A stretch of DNA of 64,000 nucleotides from Ephemeroptericola cinctiostellae. Its GTDB lineage: Bacteria > Pseudomonadota > Gammaproteobacteria > Burkholderiales > Burkholderiaceae. The notes below the pieces were generated by a model. That model worked only from the letters and a program-made list of their open reading frames with translations, was not told the origin of the DNA and searched no databases. Of this stretch, positions 45,331-53,988 are shown piece after piece (position 1 is the stretch's first letter; every line of letters starts with the position of its first letter). The translations under genes were made by a program, and so were the position numbers. The stretch covers positions 744,001-808,000 of the forward strand of contig NZ_CP031124.1 in assembly GCF_003339525.1 (NCBI RefSeq). The letters are read 5' to 3'.

Positions 45331-45657
45331 GATGGTCCTTGTTGAAATGTCTTGGGGTGTGAGGTGAAAATGATGTGCCATTATAAACGCAACCAACGTT
45401 TGCGCCAAGTTTAATCCTGATCCTGCATGAAGTTGCAAGAGTACTAATCTTGTGACGAAGGATCAAAAAAACGCGTTCGTTTGCTTGTTTAGAGTCATTT
45501 TTTTTATTTTTTATGTAATTCTAAATAAAGTGTGTGGCAAATGCGTTGGATCTCTGCTGTCGCTGTGGGTGTGCTTGTGATAAACTGAGAATGTGTCTCG
45601 TGCCTGATGTCTCTTTCTCACGTGCATTTTCAAATTGACCAGTAATTGGAACCTGTT

Positions 45658-46308
45658 ATGGCAAAAAATCAAAAACCACCCGTCACATACCGTGAGCCTT
45701 TGTTGGCACGTTACCAAGGATTTTGTGATGCCATTGCAGCGATTTTTTTCCCGTATGCCGAAGTGGTGGTGCATGATTTGGGTACGCAATCGGTGGTGTA
45801 CATTGCCAACAATATTTCCAAACGCATGCTGGGCGATGCATCGGCTCTGGATAACATCGAGTTTGATTCAGATGAAAATGTGTTGGGGCCTTTTGAAAAG
45901 TTGAACTGGGATGGCCGTGCGGTGCGTTCGGTGTCCATCGTTGTGCGAGACGATCAGCAGCAAGCGATTGGTGTGATTTGTTTGAATTTAAACATTGCTG
46001 TGTTTGAACAAGCGCGAGCCGCTTTGGATTTATTTGTCAAAGGCGCAAAAATTGTGCCCCAACCCGATAAATTGTTCAAAGACGATTGGCAAGAGCGCAT
46101 CAACACCTATTTGCACCACTGGTTGCAACAAAACCAATTGGGTCTATCCACGCTCAGCCGTGAGCATAAACGCCAATTGGTGCATGTGTTGTATGAGCAA
46201 GGGGCATTCAATGGTAAAAGTGCAGCCAACTATGTCGCCAATGTGCTCGATATGGGGCGTGCCACGGTCTTTAAGCATTTAAAAGAAATCAAAGAGAAAA
46301 ATCAATAA
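45658..46308 (+). CDS. YheO/DauR-family transcriptional regulator
   Basis: 216 residues from ATG at 45658. The N-terminal PAS-like YheO domain (about 15-125, with FPYAEVVVHDLGTQSVVYIANNIS and VVRDDQQQAIGVICLNLN) is followed by a C-terminal helix-turn-helix (about 170-214, LVHVLYEQGAFNGKSAANYVANVLDMGRATVFKHLKEI). E. coli DauR/YheO-type proteins are one-component regulators; the ligand here is unknown. It is divergent from dapD and is followed by a strong terminator. Confidence 0.9.
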   Translation: MAKNQKPPVTYREPLLARYQGFCDAIAAIFFPYAEVVVHDLGTQSVVYIANNISKRMLGDASALDNIEFDSDENVLGPFEKLNWDGRAVRSVSIVVRDDQQQAIGVICLNLNIAVFEQARAALDLFVKGAKIVPQPDKLFKDDWQERINTYLHHWLQQNQLGLSTLSREHKRQLVHVLYEQGAFNGKSAANYVANVLDMGRATVFKHLKEIKEKNQ

Positions 46309-46337
46309 ATGCGCTGTCCACCTATTCTATTACCCAT

Positions 46338-46373
46338 AAAAAATCCCCTCTGAACCTTCAAAGGGGATTTTTT
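46338..46373. terminator. Bidirectional terminator between the YheO-like gene and fdx
   Basis: AAAAAATCCCCT (46338-46349) with AGGGGATTTTTT (46362-46373), loop about 12 bases. It closes both converging units. Confidence 0.9.
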
Positions 46374-46403
46374 ATGGGGGCGATTTAACTTTTTACCCTT
46401 AAT

Positions 46404-46745
46404 TTAATGCGAACCTTCGCTGGCATGGTTTTTGGTGTATTTGGGCATTTCAATCACCAAATCTTCATCCGCAACAATCGCTTGGCATGACAAGCGTGAT
46501 ACCGATGTCAAGCCCCAAGCCATGTCCAATAAATCTTCTTCTTGGTCTTCAATTTCATTCAATGAGTTGTAACCTTGGCGGACAATGACGTGGCAGGTCG
46601 TACATGCAGCGACTTTTTCACACGCATGTTCAATTTCAACGTGGTGCTGTAACAAATTGTCGCATACCGATACACCGATTTTGGCTTCAAAGGTTGTGCC
46701 ATCGGGGCAAATGGTGGGATGGGGTAAAACGGTAATCTTGGTCAT
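46404..46745 (-). CDS. fdx: ISC-type 2Fe-2S ferredoxin
   Basis: 113 residues. Cluster ligands are in EHACEKVAACTTCHV (three Cys) with the fourth in LSCQAIV, the standard adrenodoxin-type spacing. The acidic NEIEDQEEDLLDMA helix is the IscS interaction side. It passes electrons to the scaffold during iron-sulfur assembly. It is the last gene of the isc cluster and abuts the TfoX-like gene by a single base, so both are on one transcript. Confidence 0.96.
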   Translation of the reverse strand: MTKITVLPHPTICPDGTTFEAKIGVSVCDNLLQHHVEIEHACEKVAACTTCHVIVRQGYNSLNEIEDQEEDLLDMAWGLTSVSRLSCQAIVADEDLVIEMPKYTKNHASEGSH

Positions 46746-46997
46746 TTAATTTGTATGTCCTAAAAAATGGTCTAAAGCCAATAATAAATCAAGTCGGTCG
46801 TCATGCGCCACGTCTTGCCAATGTCGATTGCTCAAAGCACCTTCAATCGCCCACAATAAATTCAAACTCGGTTTAAAGCCTGCGCGTTGAACCGCCGCAT
46901 AAGCCGCTACTGCACCCAGTTCACGCAATTGCGCTTCGCTTTCGATCCCCGCGCTGGCGAGCATGTGCATGGATGATAAACCTAAATTACGTAGCAT
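46746..46997 (-). CDS. TfoX C-terminal-domain protein in the isc cluster
   Basis: 83 residues consisting of a single TfoX_C domain: LRNLGLSSMHMLASAGIESEAQLRELGAVAAYAAV and KPSLNLLWAIEGALSNRHWQDV are the family signatures. It occupies the position where iscX would be expected but shows no similarity to IscX. TfoX full-length proteins regulate competence; the isolated C-terminal domain has no established function. It is tightly packed against fdx and follows hscA across a repeat. Confidence 0.85.
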   Translation of the reverse strand: MLRNLGLSSMHMLASAGIESEAQLRELGAVAAYAAVQRAGFKPSLNLLWAIEGALSNRHWQDVAHDDRLDLLLALDHFLGHTN

Positions 46998-47013
46998 GAT
47001 TTGCTCTCAAAAA

Positions 47014-47118
47014 CCGTCATTCCCGAGCAGGGAAGTCCAGTCCAATGCACAGCATTTGTTTGATGTGCAAACGGCGTGCTTTGCCCGCCACTGGATTCCC
47101 GCCTGCGCGGCAATGACA
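47014..47118. repeat. REP-like palindromic element, copy 1
   Basis: Starts GTCATTCCCGAGCAGGG and ends TTCCCGCCTGCGCGGCAATGAC, so the two ends are inverted repeats of each other; the internal part (CAGCATTTGTTTGATGTGC) is related to copy 2. It lies between the TfoX-like gene and hscA. The GTCATTCCCGC/GCGGGAATGAC core is the repeat type widespread in beta- and gammaproteobacteria. Confidence 0.85.
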
Positions 47119-47124
47119 AGTATT

Positions 47125-49017
47125 TTACAAACTATCAATCGCCTGCCCGCTCAACGCGCTGGCAATCGCCTTATCCATTCGTCGTGCGGCGAAATCTTCA
47201 CTCGCATGTGCAAGCGCATCATTGGCGGTGCGCAGTGCGTCGGTTTGCGTCACATCGTTGGTTTGAATCAATGCATTGAGCGCGTCAATTTGTTGTACAA
47301 AATCGCTGCGTTCAGCATCATTCAACAACTCACCATCATCATTCATCGCACCTTGCACGGCCAAAACCATGCGCTGCGCATCCACCGCGACTTCGCGCCA
47401 CGCGCGGGCGAGCATGTCATCACGCGCATGGCTGTTGCCATCGGTCAGCATCTGCGCAATCGCCTCGTCAGACAAGCCATACGAGGGTTTAACGGTGATT
47501 TCCGCCGAGACATTGGAATTCATTTCCCGGGCCGCAACGGTGAGCAAACCATCGGCGTCCACCTGATACGTCACGCGCACCCGCGCCGCGCCTGCGACCA
47601 TCGGTGGAATGCCGCGCAATTCAAACCGTGCCAATGAGCGACATTCAGACACCAACTCACGCTCGCCTTGCACGACATGCAGCGCAATCGCGGTTTGACC
47701 GTCTTTAAATGTCGTAAACTCCTGTGCCCGCGCAATCGGCAGCGTGCTGTTGCGCGGAATAAGTTTCTCGGTCAAACCGCCCATCGTCTCAACGCCGAGC
47801 GACAATGGAATCACGTCGAGCAACAACCAATCATCATCCGCCGAGCGATTGCCCGCGAGTAAATTCGCCTGCATCGCCGCGCCGAGCGCGACCACTTCGT
47901 CAGGGTTCAAATCATTCAACACCGGGCAAGCGACATGCGCGGCCACCGCACGCTGCACATTGCGCATCCGCGTCGCACCACCGACCATGACCACGCCTTG
48001 CAAATCTTCGCTTTTGACATTCGCCTGTTGTAACGCCTCATCCAACACGCGGATGGTTTTGTCGACCAGCGTTTTACTCATTTCAAAAAACTGCGCTTGC
48101 GAGAGCATCAGATTAACTTGATGACCATCCGACAGACTCGCGCGAATGCTCGCCACGCCATCCTTGGTCAAATGCTCCTTTGCGGCACGGCTTTTGCTTT
48201 GCAATAAACGCACATCTTGCGCCGACAAATTGGCGTGTAAACCCACCAAATCGGCTTCTTTTAAAATCCAACAGTACACTCGGTGGTCAAAATCATCACC
48301 GCCCAGTGCGGTATCACCATGCGTCGACAGCACCTCAAACACGCCTTTGGATAATTTCAAAATCGACACATCAAACGTCCCGCCGCCCAAATCGTACACC
48401 GCAAACGTGCCTTCTTTCGCCACATTATCCGCATTGTCCAAACCATACGCAATCGCCGCCGCCGTCGGCTCATTGAGCAAACGCAACACATTCAAACCCG
48501 CCATCTGCGCCGCATCTTTGGTCGCCTGCCGCTGCGACTCGTCAAAATACGCAGGCACGGTAATCACCGCCCCGACGATGTCATCGTTGAAACTTTGCAA
48601 CGCCCGTTGATACAGATTTTGCAAAATCACAGCCGACACTTCAACAGGACTTTTCACACCCTGCGGCGTTTGCACGCTCACCATCCCCGTCGTATCAACC
48701 AGCGCATAACCCGCATCAGGCAACGCTCGCGCGTCTTGATAACCGCGCCCCATCAGTCGTTTGACCGAGGCAATCGTGTTTTTTGGGTCGTTCGCCTGCA
48801 AGGCTTTGGCAGCGATGCCAACAGTGGTCGTGTCGCTGGAGTAATGCACAATCGACGGCACAATCGACGCGCCGTTTTCATCAGTTAAAACCGTCGGAAA
48901 GCCATGCCGCACGGTCGCGACGAGTGAATTGGTCGTGCCCAAGTCGATGCCGATGGACAAACGATGTTGGTGGGGGGCGGTAGATTCACCAGGTTCGGAT
49001 ATTTGTAATAAAGCCAT
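47125..49017 (-). CDS. hscA: Fe-S cluster chaperone HscA (Hsp70 family)
   Basis: 630 residues from ATG at 49017 (a TTG two codons upstream is also possible). Actin-like ATPase motifs are [42 protein letters not shown]-type substrate domain and a helical lid; VQRPQGVKSP-like loops resemble HscA more than DnaK. It uses ATP with HscB to transfer clusters from IscU. It is separated from hscB by the two inserted genes and palindromes, whereas these genes are normally adjacent. Confidence 0.94.
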   Translation of the reverse strand: MALLQISEPGESTAPHQHRLSIGIDLGTTNSLVATVRHGFPTVLTDENGASIVPSIVHYSSDTTTVGIAAKALQANDPKNTIASVKRLMGRGYQDARALPDAGYALVDTTGMVSVQTPQGVKSPVEVSAVILQNLYQRALQSFNDDIVGAVITVPAYFDESQRQATKDAAQMAGLNVLRLLNEPTAAAIAYGLDNADNVAKEGTFAVYDLGGGTFDVSILKLSKGVFEVLSTHGDTALGGDDFDHRVYCWILKEADLVGLHANLSAQDVRLLQSKSRAAKEHLTKDGVASIRASLSDGHQVNLMLSQAQFFEMSKTLVDKTIRVLDEALQQANVKSEDLQGVVMVGGATRMRNVQRAVAAHVACPVLNDLNPDEVVALGAAMQANLLAGNRSADDDWLLLDVIPLSLGVETMGGLTEKLIPRNSTLPIARAQEFTTFKDGQTAIALHVVQGERELVSECRSLARFELRGIPPMVAGAARVRVTYQVDADGLLTVAAREMNSNVSAEITVKPSYGLSDEAIAQMLTDGNSHARDDMLARAWREVAVDAQRMVLAVQGAMNDDGELLNDAERSDFVQQIDALNALIQTNDVTQTDALRTANDALAHASEDFAARRMDKAIASALSGQAIDSL

Positions 49018-49090
49018 TTTCAAGCAACCATATGTTATGTTTTATTGCGTTTATTTCATTCAAAAATAATAAACAACCTAAGCTTAGGTT

Positions 49091-49831
49091 TTATTTCTCA
49101 AGTTCAGAAAAGTCAAACTCTGTCTTTACAAGATGTAAGTTATCTGCGTTACTAATCAGCAACTCATTCGATAAAACCTTTTTATCCAAGTCCACTCTTT
49201 TGAAAACAAAATTGTCCCCATAATTTCCTACAAACAACATATTAGGACTTTGCAAGTCAAACCAATACATGTTTTTATTGGCTGATTGAAAACCTAGAGC
49301 GTAAGATGCTGAAAAAATAACTAAAAGAGATAAAACAGGCATAACTAAATTGCTAAGCATTTGGCTTATTTTAGAACGTTGAGTTCCTAAAATATTTGAT
49401 GAGCTATGCTTTTTTACATTATCAGTGGTTATAAGACAAGCCTGTAAAAATGTACAAATACAAAACACAAATAAACGTTTAAATGCTTGAGAAGAGGGAT
49501 TAACCATAGTTGCTGCCGTAAAAATTAAATTTAATGGTAGTGACGCTAAAAATCCAAGCAATATGTTTTGTGCCAACTTGTTTTTATTGGTTGTATAAAT
49601 TTCCATTGTTTTTGCAACGCAAAGAAAAAGAATAGACATCGTAAAAATCAAAACAAATGAAGAAGTAATGACATGCGTAATATTTAGCTCAATAAAAAAA
49701 TAAGGCACGCCAAAAAAACGCAAGTAGCCAGCCTCAAAAACAAAAGCATTTAATGTCGCTACAAAAGGTATTGCTGCTATTAGCACACCATCTTTTGCCG
49801 ACAAATCTTTTAATGCTTTATACACATCCAC
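49091..49831 (-). CDS. Membrane protein of unknown function inserted in the isc cluster
   Basis: 246 residues, visibly more AT-rich than its neighbours, which suggests recent acquisition. Four to five membrane segments are predicted: about residues 16-40 and 45-72 (VITSSFVLIFTMSILFLCVA), 88-110, 120-135 and 160-185 (LVMPVLSLLVIFSASYALG). A soluble C-terminal portion (about 190-246) contains WFDLQSPNMLFVGNYGDNFVFKRV. I do not recognise the family; similar cargo proteins in genomic islands often have no known function. The start has an AGGAG site (TCACTCCTTTTTG on the plus strand). Confidence 0.75.
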   Translation of the reverse strand: MDVYKALKDLSAKDGVLIAAIPFVATLNAFVFEAGYLRFFGVPYFFIELNITHVITSSFVLIFTMSILFLCVAKTMEIYTTNKNKLAQNILLGFLASLPLNLIFTAATMVNPSSQAFKRLFVFCICTFLQACLITTDNVKKHSSSNILGTQRSKISQMLSNLVMPVLSLLVIFSASYALGFQSANKNMYWFDLQSPNMLFVGNYGDNFVFKRVDLDKKVLSNELLISNADNLHLVKTEFDFSELEK

Positions 49832-49932
49832 TTATCACTCCTTTTTGTAAGCTCGCAAGGCGAATTCGCACAGTAATCCACCGCATGTTTCAATACCATT
49901 TCAATCATATTAATTGGATTGCTCTCCACACC

Positions 49933-50051
49933 GTCATTCCCGCGTAGGCGGGAATCCAGTCAAATGCGTAGCATTTGTTGACGAACTTAACTCATCTCGC
50001 ACCGATGGTGCGCTTCGCGCCCCATTGGATTCCCGCCTGCGCGGGAATGAC
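49933..50051. repeat. REP-like palindromic element, copy 2
   Basis: GTCATTCCCGCGTAGGCGGG at the left and TTCCCGCCTGCGCGGGAATGAC at the right are long inverted repeats around an internal region with ATGCGTAGCATTTGTTGACG and ACCGATGGTGCGCTTCGCGCCCC. The right end touches the stop of the GIY-YIG gene. Confidence 0.9.
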
Positions 50052-50057
50052 GCTGGT

Positions 50058-50348
50058 TTATGCGATGATGTCGTCCCATAAATCGCGCCATTCTGGGTTT
50101 TGCGTTTCGATTAAGTTAATCTTCCATTGCCGATGCCACTTTTTCATGGCTTTTTCGCGGGCGATGGCACTTTCCATTGTGTCGTGTTGCTCAAACCAAA
50201 CCAACATTTTAACGCCATATTGCTTGCTGAAACCATCTGCCAATATTTCTCGATGTTGATAAACCCGTTGCACTAAGTTTGACGTTACACCGATGTAGAG
50301 CGTGCCGTTGCGCTGACTGGCTAAAATGTAAACGGCGGGTTGTTTCAT
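50058..50348 (-). CDS. Small GIY-YIG nuclease-family protein
   Basis: 96 residues. The signature is VYILASQRNGTLYIGVTSNLVQRVYQHRE, with the GIY-YIG-type tyrosines, followed by the catalytic-region Arg and KQYGVKMLVWFEQHDTMESAIAREKAMKKWHR containing the conserved Glu. It is the single-domain UPF0213/YhbQ type, lacking a DNA-binding domain. It is bracketed on both sides by palindromic repeats (copies 2 and 3), within 7 bases downstream and about 35 bases upstream. Confidence 0.9.
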   Translation of the reverse strand: MKQPAVYILASQRNGTLYIGVTSNLVQRVYQHREILADGFSKQYGVKMLVWFEQHDTMESAIAREKAMKKWHRQWKINLIETQNPEWRDLWDDIIA

Positions 50349-50382
50349 TTTTAGATTTCAAATTTCGTCAATTCAAACATAA

Positions 50383-50451
50383 TCGGTGCGCTTTGCACCC
50401 CACTGGATTCCCACCGTAGCCTGTCCTCGCGAAGGCGGGGACGGGAATGAC
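50383..50451. repeat. REP-like palindromic element, copy 3 (partial)
   Basis: Shares GGTGCGCTTTGCACCCCACTGGATTCCC with the internal and right parts of copy 2 and ends GGGACGGGAATGAC, but the left half is missing and the GC-rich loop is longer. It lies between the GIY-YIG gene and hscB. Confidence 0.8.
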
Positions 50452-50454
50452 GGA

Positions 50455-50934
50455 TTATTTGGGCAATTGCTGCAAAAAATTCTCAATAAACTGATTTTGC
50501 GCAATCGCAATTTTTACGGCCTGCCAGTCCGCTGCATCACACACGGTTTTTAAATCGGCCAATGCTTTTACATTTGCGGCATGGACTTCATCGCGCACCA
50601 TTTCGATATCGCCATCTTCTAGCGCTTCGCGCCATTCCATTTGTTGCATCAAAAACGGTTGCGGCAAATTGACGCGGATATTTTCACCTGTTAATTCGGG
50701 TGCATTGAGTGACAATAAATACCGCGCCCGCGCAATCGGGTCACGCAGTGCGTCAAACGCTTCGTTGGCAAACGTCGCCCATTGGAGTGCGAGGCGTTGC
50801 TCCATCGCGCTTTTGGCGGCGAATCGGTCGGGGTGAACTTTGTCAATGATTGCGCGGTGACGCAAAGCCAAATCGGCTTCGTTAATGGCGAAGCCGATGG
50901 GCAATTGGAACAGTTCAAAATAATTTTGTTTCAT
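50455..50934 (-). CDS. hscB: Fe-S cluster co-chaperone HscB (J-protein)
   Basis: 159 residues. The J-domain shows NYFELFQLPIGFAINEADLALRHRAIIDKVHPDRF with the HPD triad at about residues 34-36. The C-terminal helical bundle (about 85-159, REALEDGDIEMVRDEV) is the IscU-binding part. It recruits IscU to HscA and stimulates its ATPase. It follows iscA after 119 bases that contain a long stem-loop. Confidence 0.95.
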   Translation of the reverse strand: MKQNYFELFQLPIGFAINEADLALRHRAIIDKVHPDRFAAKSAMEQRLALQWATFANEAFDALRDPIARARYLLSLNAPELTGENIRVNLPQPFLMQQMEWREALEDGDIEMVRDEVHAANVKALADLKTVCDAADWQAVKIAIAQNQFIENFLQQLPK

Positions 50935-51017
50935 GCTTGGTGGTTTTAAACTGGTTTTGTTTTAAATTTTTTGCTAGACAAAAAGTGCTGCTTTGGGTCG
51001 ACTCAAAGTTTGTATTT

Positions 51018-51049
51018 TCGCGCAAAAACAAAGGTGTGTTTTTGCGCGA
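51018..51049 (-). repeat. Stem-loop between iscA and hscB
   Basis: TCGCGCAAAAACA (51018-51030) is perfectly complementary to TGTTTTTGCGCGA (51037-51049), loop 6. No T-run follows in the direction of isc transcription, so it is more likely an mRNA stabilising or processing structure than a full terminator. Confidence 0.6.
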
Positions 51050-51053
51050 GCCA

Positions 51054-51377
51054 TCATACGTGGAACGATTCGCCACAACCGCATTCGTCTTTGACATTTG
51101 GGTTGTTGAATTTAAAACCTTCGTTCAAACCTTCGCGCGTGTAGTCCAGTTCCATGCCATCCAAATACGGTAAGCTTTTTGGGTCGATGAGCAATTTCAC
51201 ACCGTGCGCTTCAAAAATATTATCATCCGTGGCGGGTGCGTCGGCGTATTCGAGTTTGTACGCCATGCCCGAGCAGCCTGTGGTGCGAACGCCGAGGCGC
51301 AAACCAATGCCTTTGCCGCGTTTGGTGAGGAAGTTTTGTACGTGGGTTGCCGCCGCAGCGGTCATTGAGACTGCCAT
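51054..51377 (-). CDS. iscA: Iron-sulfur assembly A-type carrier IscA
   Basis: 107 residues. The three cluster cysteines are in [10 protein letters not shown] and ECGCGESF, and [13 protein letters not shown] is the A-type C-terminal signature. It accepts clusters from IscU for delivery to target proteins. The gap to iscU is 18 bases. Confidence 0.97.
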   Translation of the reverse strand: MAVSMTAAAATHVQNFLTKRGKGIGLRLGVRTTGCSGMAYKLEYADAPATDDNIFEAHGVKLLIDPKSLPYLDGMELDYTREGLNEGFKFNNPNVKDECGCGESFHV

Positions 51378-51395
51378 GATGATTCCTTTTTTAAA

Positions 51396-51773
51396 TCAAT
51401 GCTTCGCTTTGTAGTCGGCCACTGCGGCTTTAATCGCGTCTTCGGCAAGAATCGAGCAGTGAATCTTAACGGGGGGCAGGGCGAGTTCTTCAGCGATGTG
51501 CGAGTTTTTGATTTCGAGTGCTTGATCAACGGTTTTGCCTTTGACCCATTCGGTGACGAGTGATGACGAGGCGATCGCTGAGCCGCAGCCGTAGGTTTTG
51601 AACTTTGCATCTTCGATGATGCCTTGTTCGTTGACCTTGATTTGCAGCTTCATGACGTCACCGCACGCGGGTGCGCCGACCATGCCAGTGCCGACGCTGT
51701 CATCACCTTTGTCGAAAGCGCCAACGTTGCGTGGGTTTTCGTAGTGATCCATGAGTTTGTCTGAGTATGCCAT
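51396..51773 (-). CDS. iscU: Iron-sulfur cluster scaffold IscU
   Basis: 125 residues from ATG at 51773, with an AAGGAG site that lies in the 3' end of the inserted upstream gene. Cluster ligands are in APACGDVMKLQ, TYGCGSAIASSS and LPPVKIHCSILAED; the HscA-binding LPPVK motif is intact. It is where the 2Fe-2S cluster is built from IscS-derived sulfur. Confidence 0.97.
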   Translation of the reverse strand: MAYSDKLMDHYENPRNVGAFDKGDDSVGTGMVGAPACGDVMKLQIKVNEQGIIEDAKFKTYGCGSAIASSSLVTEWVKGKTVDQALEIKNSHIAEELALPPVKIHCSILAEDAIKAAVADYKAKH

Positions 51774-51774
51774 T

Positions 51775-52143
51775 TTAATGCTCCTTAAATCGAGTTTGAG
51801 GGATAACGATGTAGTGCTCCCAACGTGCGCCACCACGGTCATCGCCGTAAATATAATTCAACCAAATCTTTGTACCGCGACGCTGGTGAATCAATTCGTC
51901 GGTGTTAAACTGAATGCGCGCACCTTTTTTAAACTGTGTTGCGCAATTTTTAAAATCGTTGCGTTGCTGTGTGTCATCACGCGCTTGCGTGACTTTTGCT
52001 ACATTCACAATCACTTTGCCATCAGGCGAGGCCGCCAAATTAAGTCGGCTTTGAAAACGTGCCTCGATTAAACAACTCACACCTGTTGATGCTTGTGCGG
52101 TGTTGATTACCATCATCAAAATAAATGCGTAGCGCAGTTTCAT
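51775..52143 (-). CDS. Small exported protein inserted between iscS and iscU
   Basis: 122 residues. A signal peptide (LRYAFILMMVINTAQAS) is followed by a short domain with two Cys (VSCLIEARF and DFKNCATQF) that could pair, and a C-terminal GGARWEHYIVIPQTRF. I recognise no specific family; the strand-rich pattern resembles surface-adhesin or CHAD-free periplasmic domains only in general. Its ATG overlaps the iscS stop by one base (TGATG) and its own stop lies 1 base before the iscU start, so it is translationally tied into the core of the isc operon. Confidence 0.8.
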   Translation of the reverse strand: MKLRYAFILMMVINTAQASTGVSCLIEARFQSRLNLAASPDGKVIVNVAKVTQARDDTQQRNDFKNCATQFKKGARIQFNTDELIHQRRGTKIWLNYIYGDDRGGARWEHYIVIPQTRFKEH

Positions 52144-53351
52144 CAATGCGCGGCCCACTGTACGCTATCAAGGTCAATGCCTTCTTTGTACATTTCCCAC
52201 AACGGTGAGAGTTCGCGCAACTTTGCAATTTTTGCTTGCATCAATGCAATCACGGTGTCGACTTCGGCTTCTGTGGTGAAGCGGCCGACGGTGAAGCGAA
52301 TGGATGAGTGCGCCAGCTCATCAGAGCGACCCAATGCACGCAAAACGTACGAGGGTTCCAATGAGGCCGAAGTGCAGGCGGAGCCTGAGGACACGGCCAC
52401 ATCTTTAATCGCCATCATCAACGATTCACCTTCAACAAAGTTGAAGCTGACATTCAAGTTGTGCGGGATGCGTTGTACCATGTCGCCATTTAAATGCACT
52501 TCTTCCATGTTTTGGAAGCCTGCCCACAAACGATCGCGCAGTGCGCCGATGCGTGCATTGTCTGCTGCCATGTCTTCTTTGGCAATGCGGAATGCTTCGC
52601 CCATGCCAGCGATTTGGTGTGTCGCCAATGTGCCCGAACGCATGCCGCGTTCGTGGCCACCACCGTGCATTTGCGCTTCAAGACGAATGCGTGGTTTACG
52701 GCGAACGTACAGTGCGCCGATGCCTTTGGGGCCGTAGGTTTTGTGTGCTGAAAAGCTCATCAAGTCGACTTTAAGTTTGCTCAAATCAATCTCAACTTTG
52801 CCTGTGGATTGAGCTGCATCCACGTGGAAAATCACACCTTTTTCGCGGCAAATCTCACCCAACGTCGCGATGTCTTGAATCACACCGATTTCATTGTTGA
52901 CGTGCATGACCGATGCGAGGATGGTGTCTGGGCGAATTGCGGCTTTAAACACGTCCAAGTCCAATAAACCATTGTCGAGCACATCAAGGTAAGTGACTTC
53001 GAAACCTTGACGTTCCAGTTCGCGGCACGTGTCAAGCACGGCTTTGTGCTCAGTTTTCACCGTGATGATGTGTTTGCCTTTGTCGTGATAGAACTGTGCG
53101 ACACCTTTGATTGCTAAATTATTTGATTCTGTTGCACCTGAAGTGAATACGATTTCGCGTGGATCTGCATTGACCAATGCTGCCACATGACCGCGTGCCG
53201 TTTCGACGGCATCTTCTGCTTCCCAACCATAAGGATGGCTGCGTGAAGCGGGGTTGCCAAAATGCTCGGTGATGTACGGAATCATTTTGTCGGCCACGCG
53301 TGGATCAACGGGCGTGGTCGCAGAATAATCCATGTAAATCGGCATGTTCAT
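52143..53351 (-). CDS. iscS: Cysteine desulfurase IscS
   Basis: 402 residues. The PLP lysine is in [15 protein letters not shown], and the mobile catalytic Cys is in [27 protein letters not shown] at the N-terminus and [15 protein letters not shown] are family landmarks. It removes sulfur from L-cysteine for clusters and other sulfur-containing factors. It lies 41 bases after iscR, so the two are co-transcribed. Confidence 0.97.
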   Translation of the reverse strand: MNMPIYMDYSATTPVDPRVADKMIPYITEHFGNPASRSHPYGWEAEDAVETARGHVAALVNADPREIVFTSGATESNNLAIKGVAQFYHDKGKHIITVKTEHKAVLDTCRELERQGFEVTYLDVLDNGLLDLDVFKAAIRPDTILASVMHVNNEIGVIQDIATLGEICREKGVIFHVDAAQSTGKVEIDLSKLKVDLMSFSAHKTYGPKGIGALYVRRKPRIRLEAQMHGGGHERGMRSGTLATHQIAGMGEAFRIAKEDMAADNARIGALRDRLWAGFQNMEEVHLNGDMVQRIPHNLNVSFNFVEGESLMMAIKDVAVSSGSACTSASLEPSYVLRALGRSDELAHSSIRFTVGRFTTEAEVDTVIALMQAKIAKLRELSPLWEMYKEGIDLDSVQWAAH

Positions 53352-53392
53352 GAGAGGTCCTTCATAAAGTGAAATGGGTAAAACAAAATAAA

Positions 53393-53857
53393 TCAGTGGG
53401 CGTGCATGTGAATGACTTGTTCGCCGTGGGCATGGTTGTGCTCCGATTGACGCTTGTTGTGGTCATTGACGAGGTTTTGCAAGTTCACAGACTCCAAATA
53501 TTCAAACATTTTTTGATTGAGCGTGTGCCAAAGTTCATGTGTCATGCACTGATGCCCGTTAAAACAGTCTTCTCGACCTTCGCATTGGCGTGCATCAAGG
53601 GGCTCATCTACGGCAATCACAATGCTGGCAACGGATATCAGCTCAGGAGCACGCGCCAAAATGTAACCGCCGCCTGGGCCACGAACGCTGTCCACAAGGC
53701 CACTGCGGCGAAGCTTGCCGAACAATTGCTCAAGATACGATAAGGAAATTTGCTGGCGATCAGAAACCGCCGCAAGGTTCACCGGGCCTTCAGTCGATCG
53801 CAAGGCAACGTCAAGTAGTGCGGTTACGGCAAATCGGCCTTTTGTGGTCAGTCGCAT
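53393..53857 (-). CDS. iscR: Fe-S cluster-sensing regulator IscR
   Basis: 154 residues. Winged-helix DNA-binding domain at the N-terminus ([19 protein letters not shown]). The three cluster cysteines are in [23 protein letters not shown] with the E. coli spacing (Cys92, Cys98, Cys104). The C-terminus is longer than in E. coli and ends in a His-rich tail, [15 protein letters not shown]. With a cluster bound it represses the isc operon; a type 1 binding site lies over the promoter just upstream. Confidence 0.96.
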   Translation of the reverse strand: MRLTTKGRFAVTALLDVALRSTEGPVNLAAVSDRQQISLSYLEQLFGKLRRSGLVDSVRGPGGGYILARAPELISVASIVIAVDEPLDARQCEGREDCFNGHQCMTHELWHTLNQKMFEYLESVNLQNLVNDHNKRQSEHNHAHGEQVIHMHAH

Positions 53858-53959
53858 GATATGTCCAATCTCAATACATTATTGGTTCTGGTTTTTAGCG
53901 AAAAATTGGACGTGAATGTCTCATGATTTTGTCGTTGCAAACCAATCTTTTGTATCAAG

Positions 53960-53988
53960 ATTGTAACATAAACCCGATAAAAACACTC
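53960..53988 (-). promoter_or_regulatory. Candidate isc promoter
   Basis: On the minus strand TACAAT (53960-53965) preceded by TG at the extended -10 position (TGTTACAAT) fits a sigma70 -10; the -35 (GAGTGT at 53983-53988, spacing 17) is weak, consistent with an activator- or repressor-controlled promoter. It overlaps the IscR site. Confidence 0.5.

Noticed and set aside
46963..47637. 224-residue plus-strand protein
   Set aside because: It runs across a palindromic repeat and antisense through hscA; no domain or ribosome site.
47014..50451. Insertion sequence or transposon
   Set aside because: Palindromic repeats are present but no transposase gene, no matching terminal repeats flanking a whole block and no obvious target-site duplication were found.
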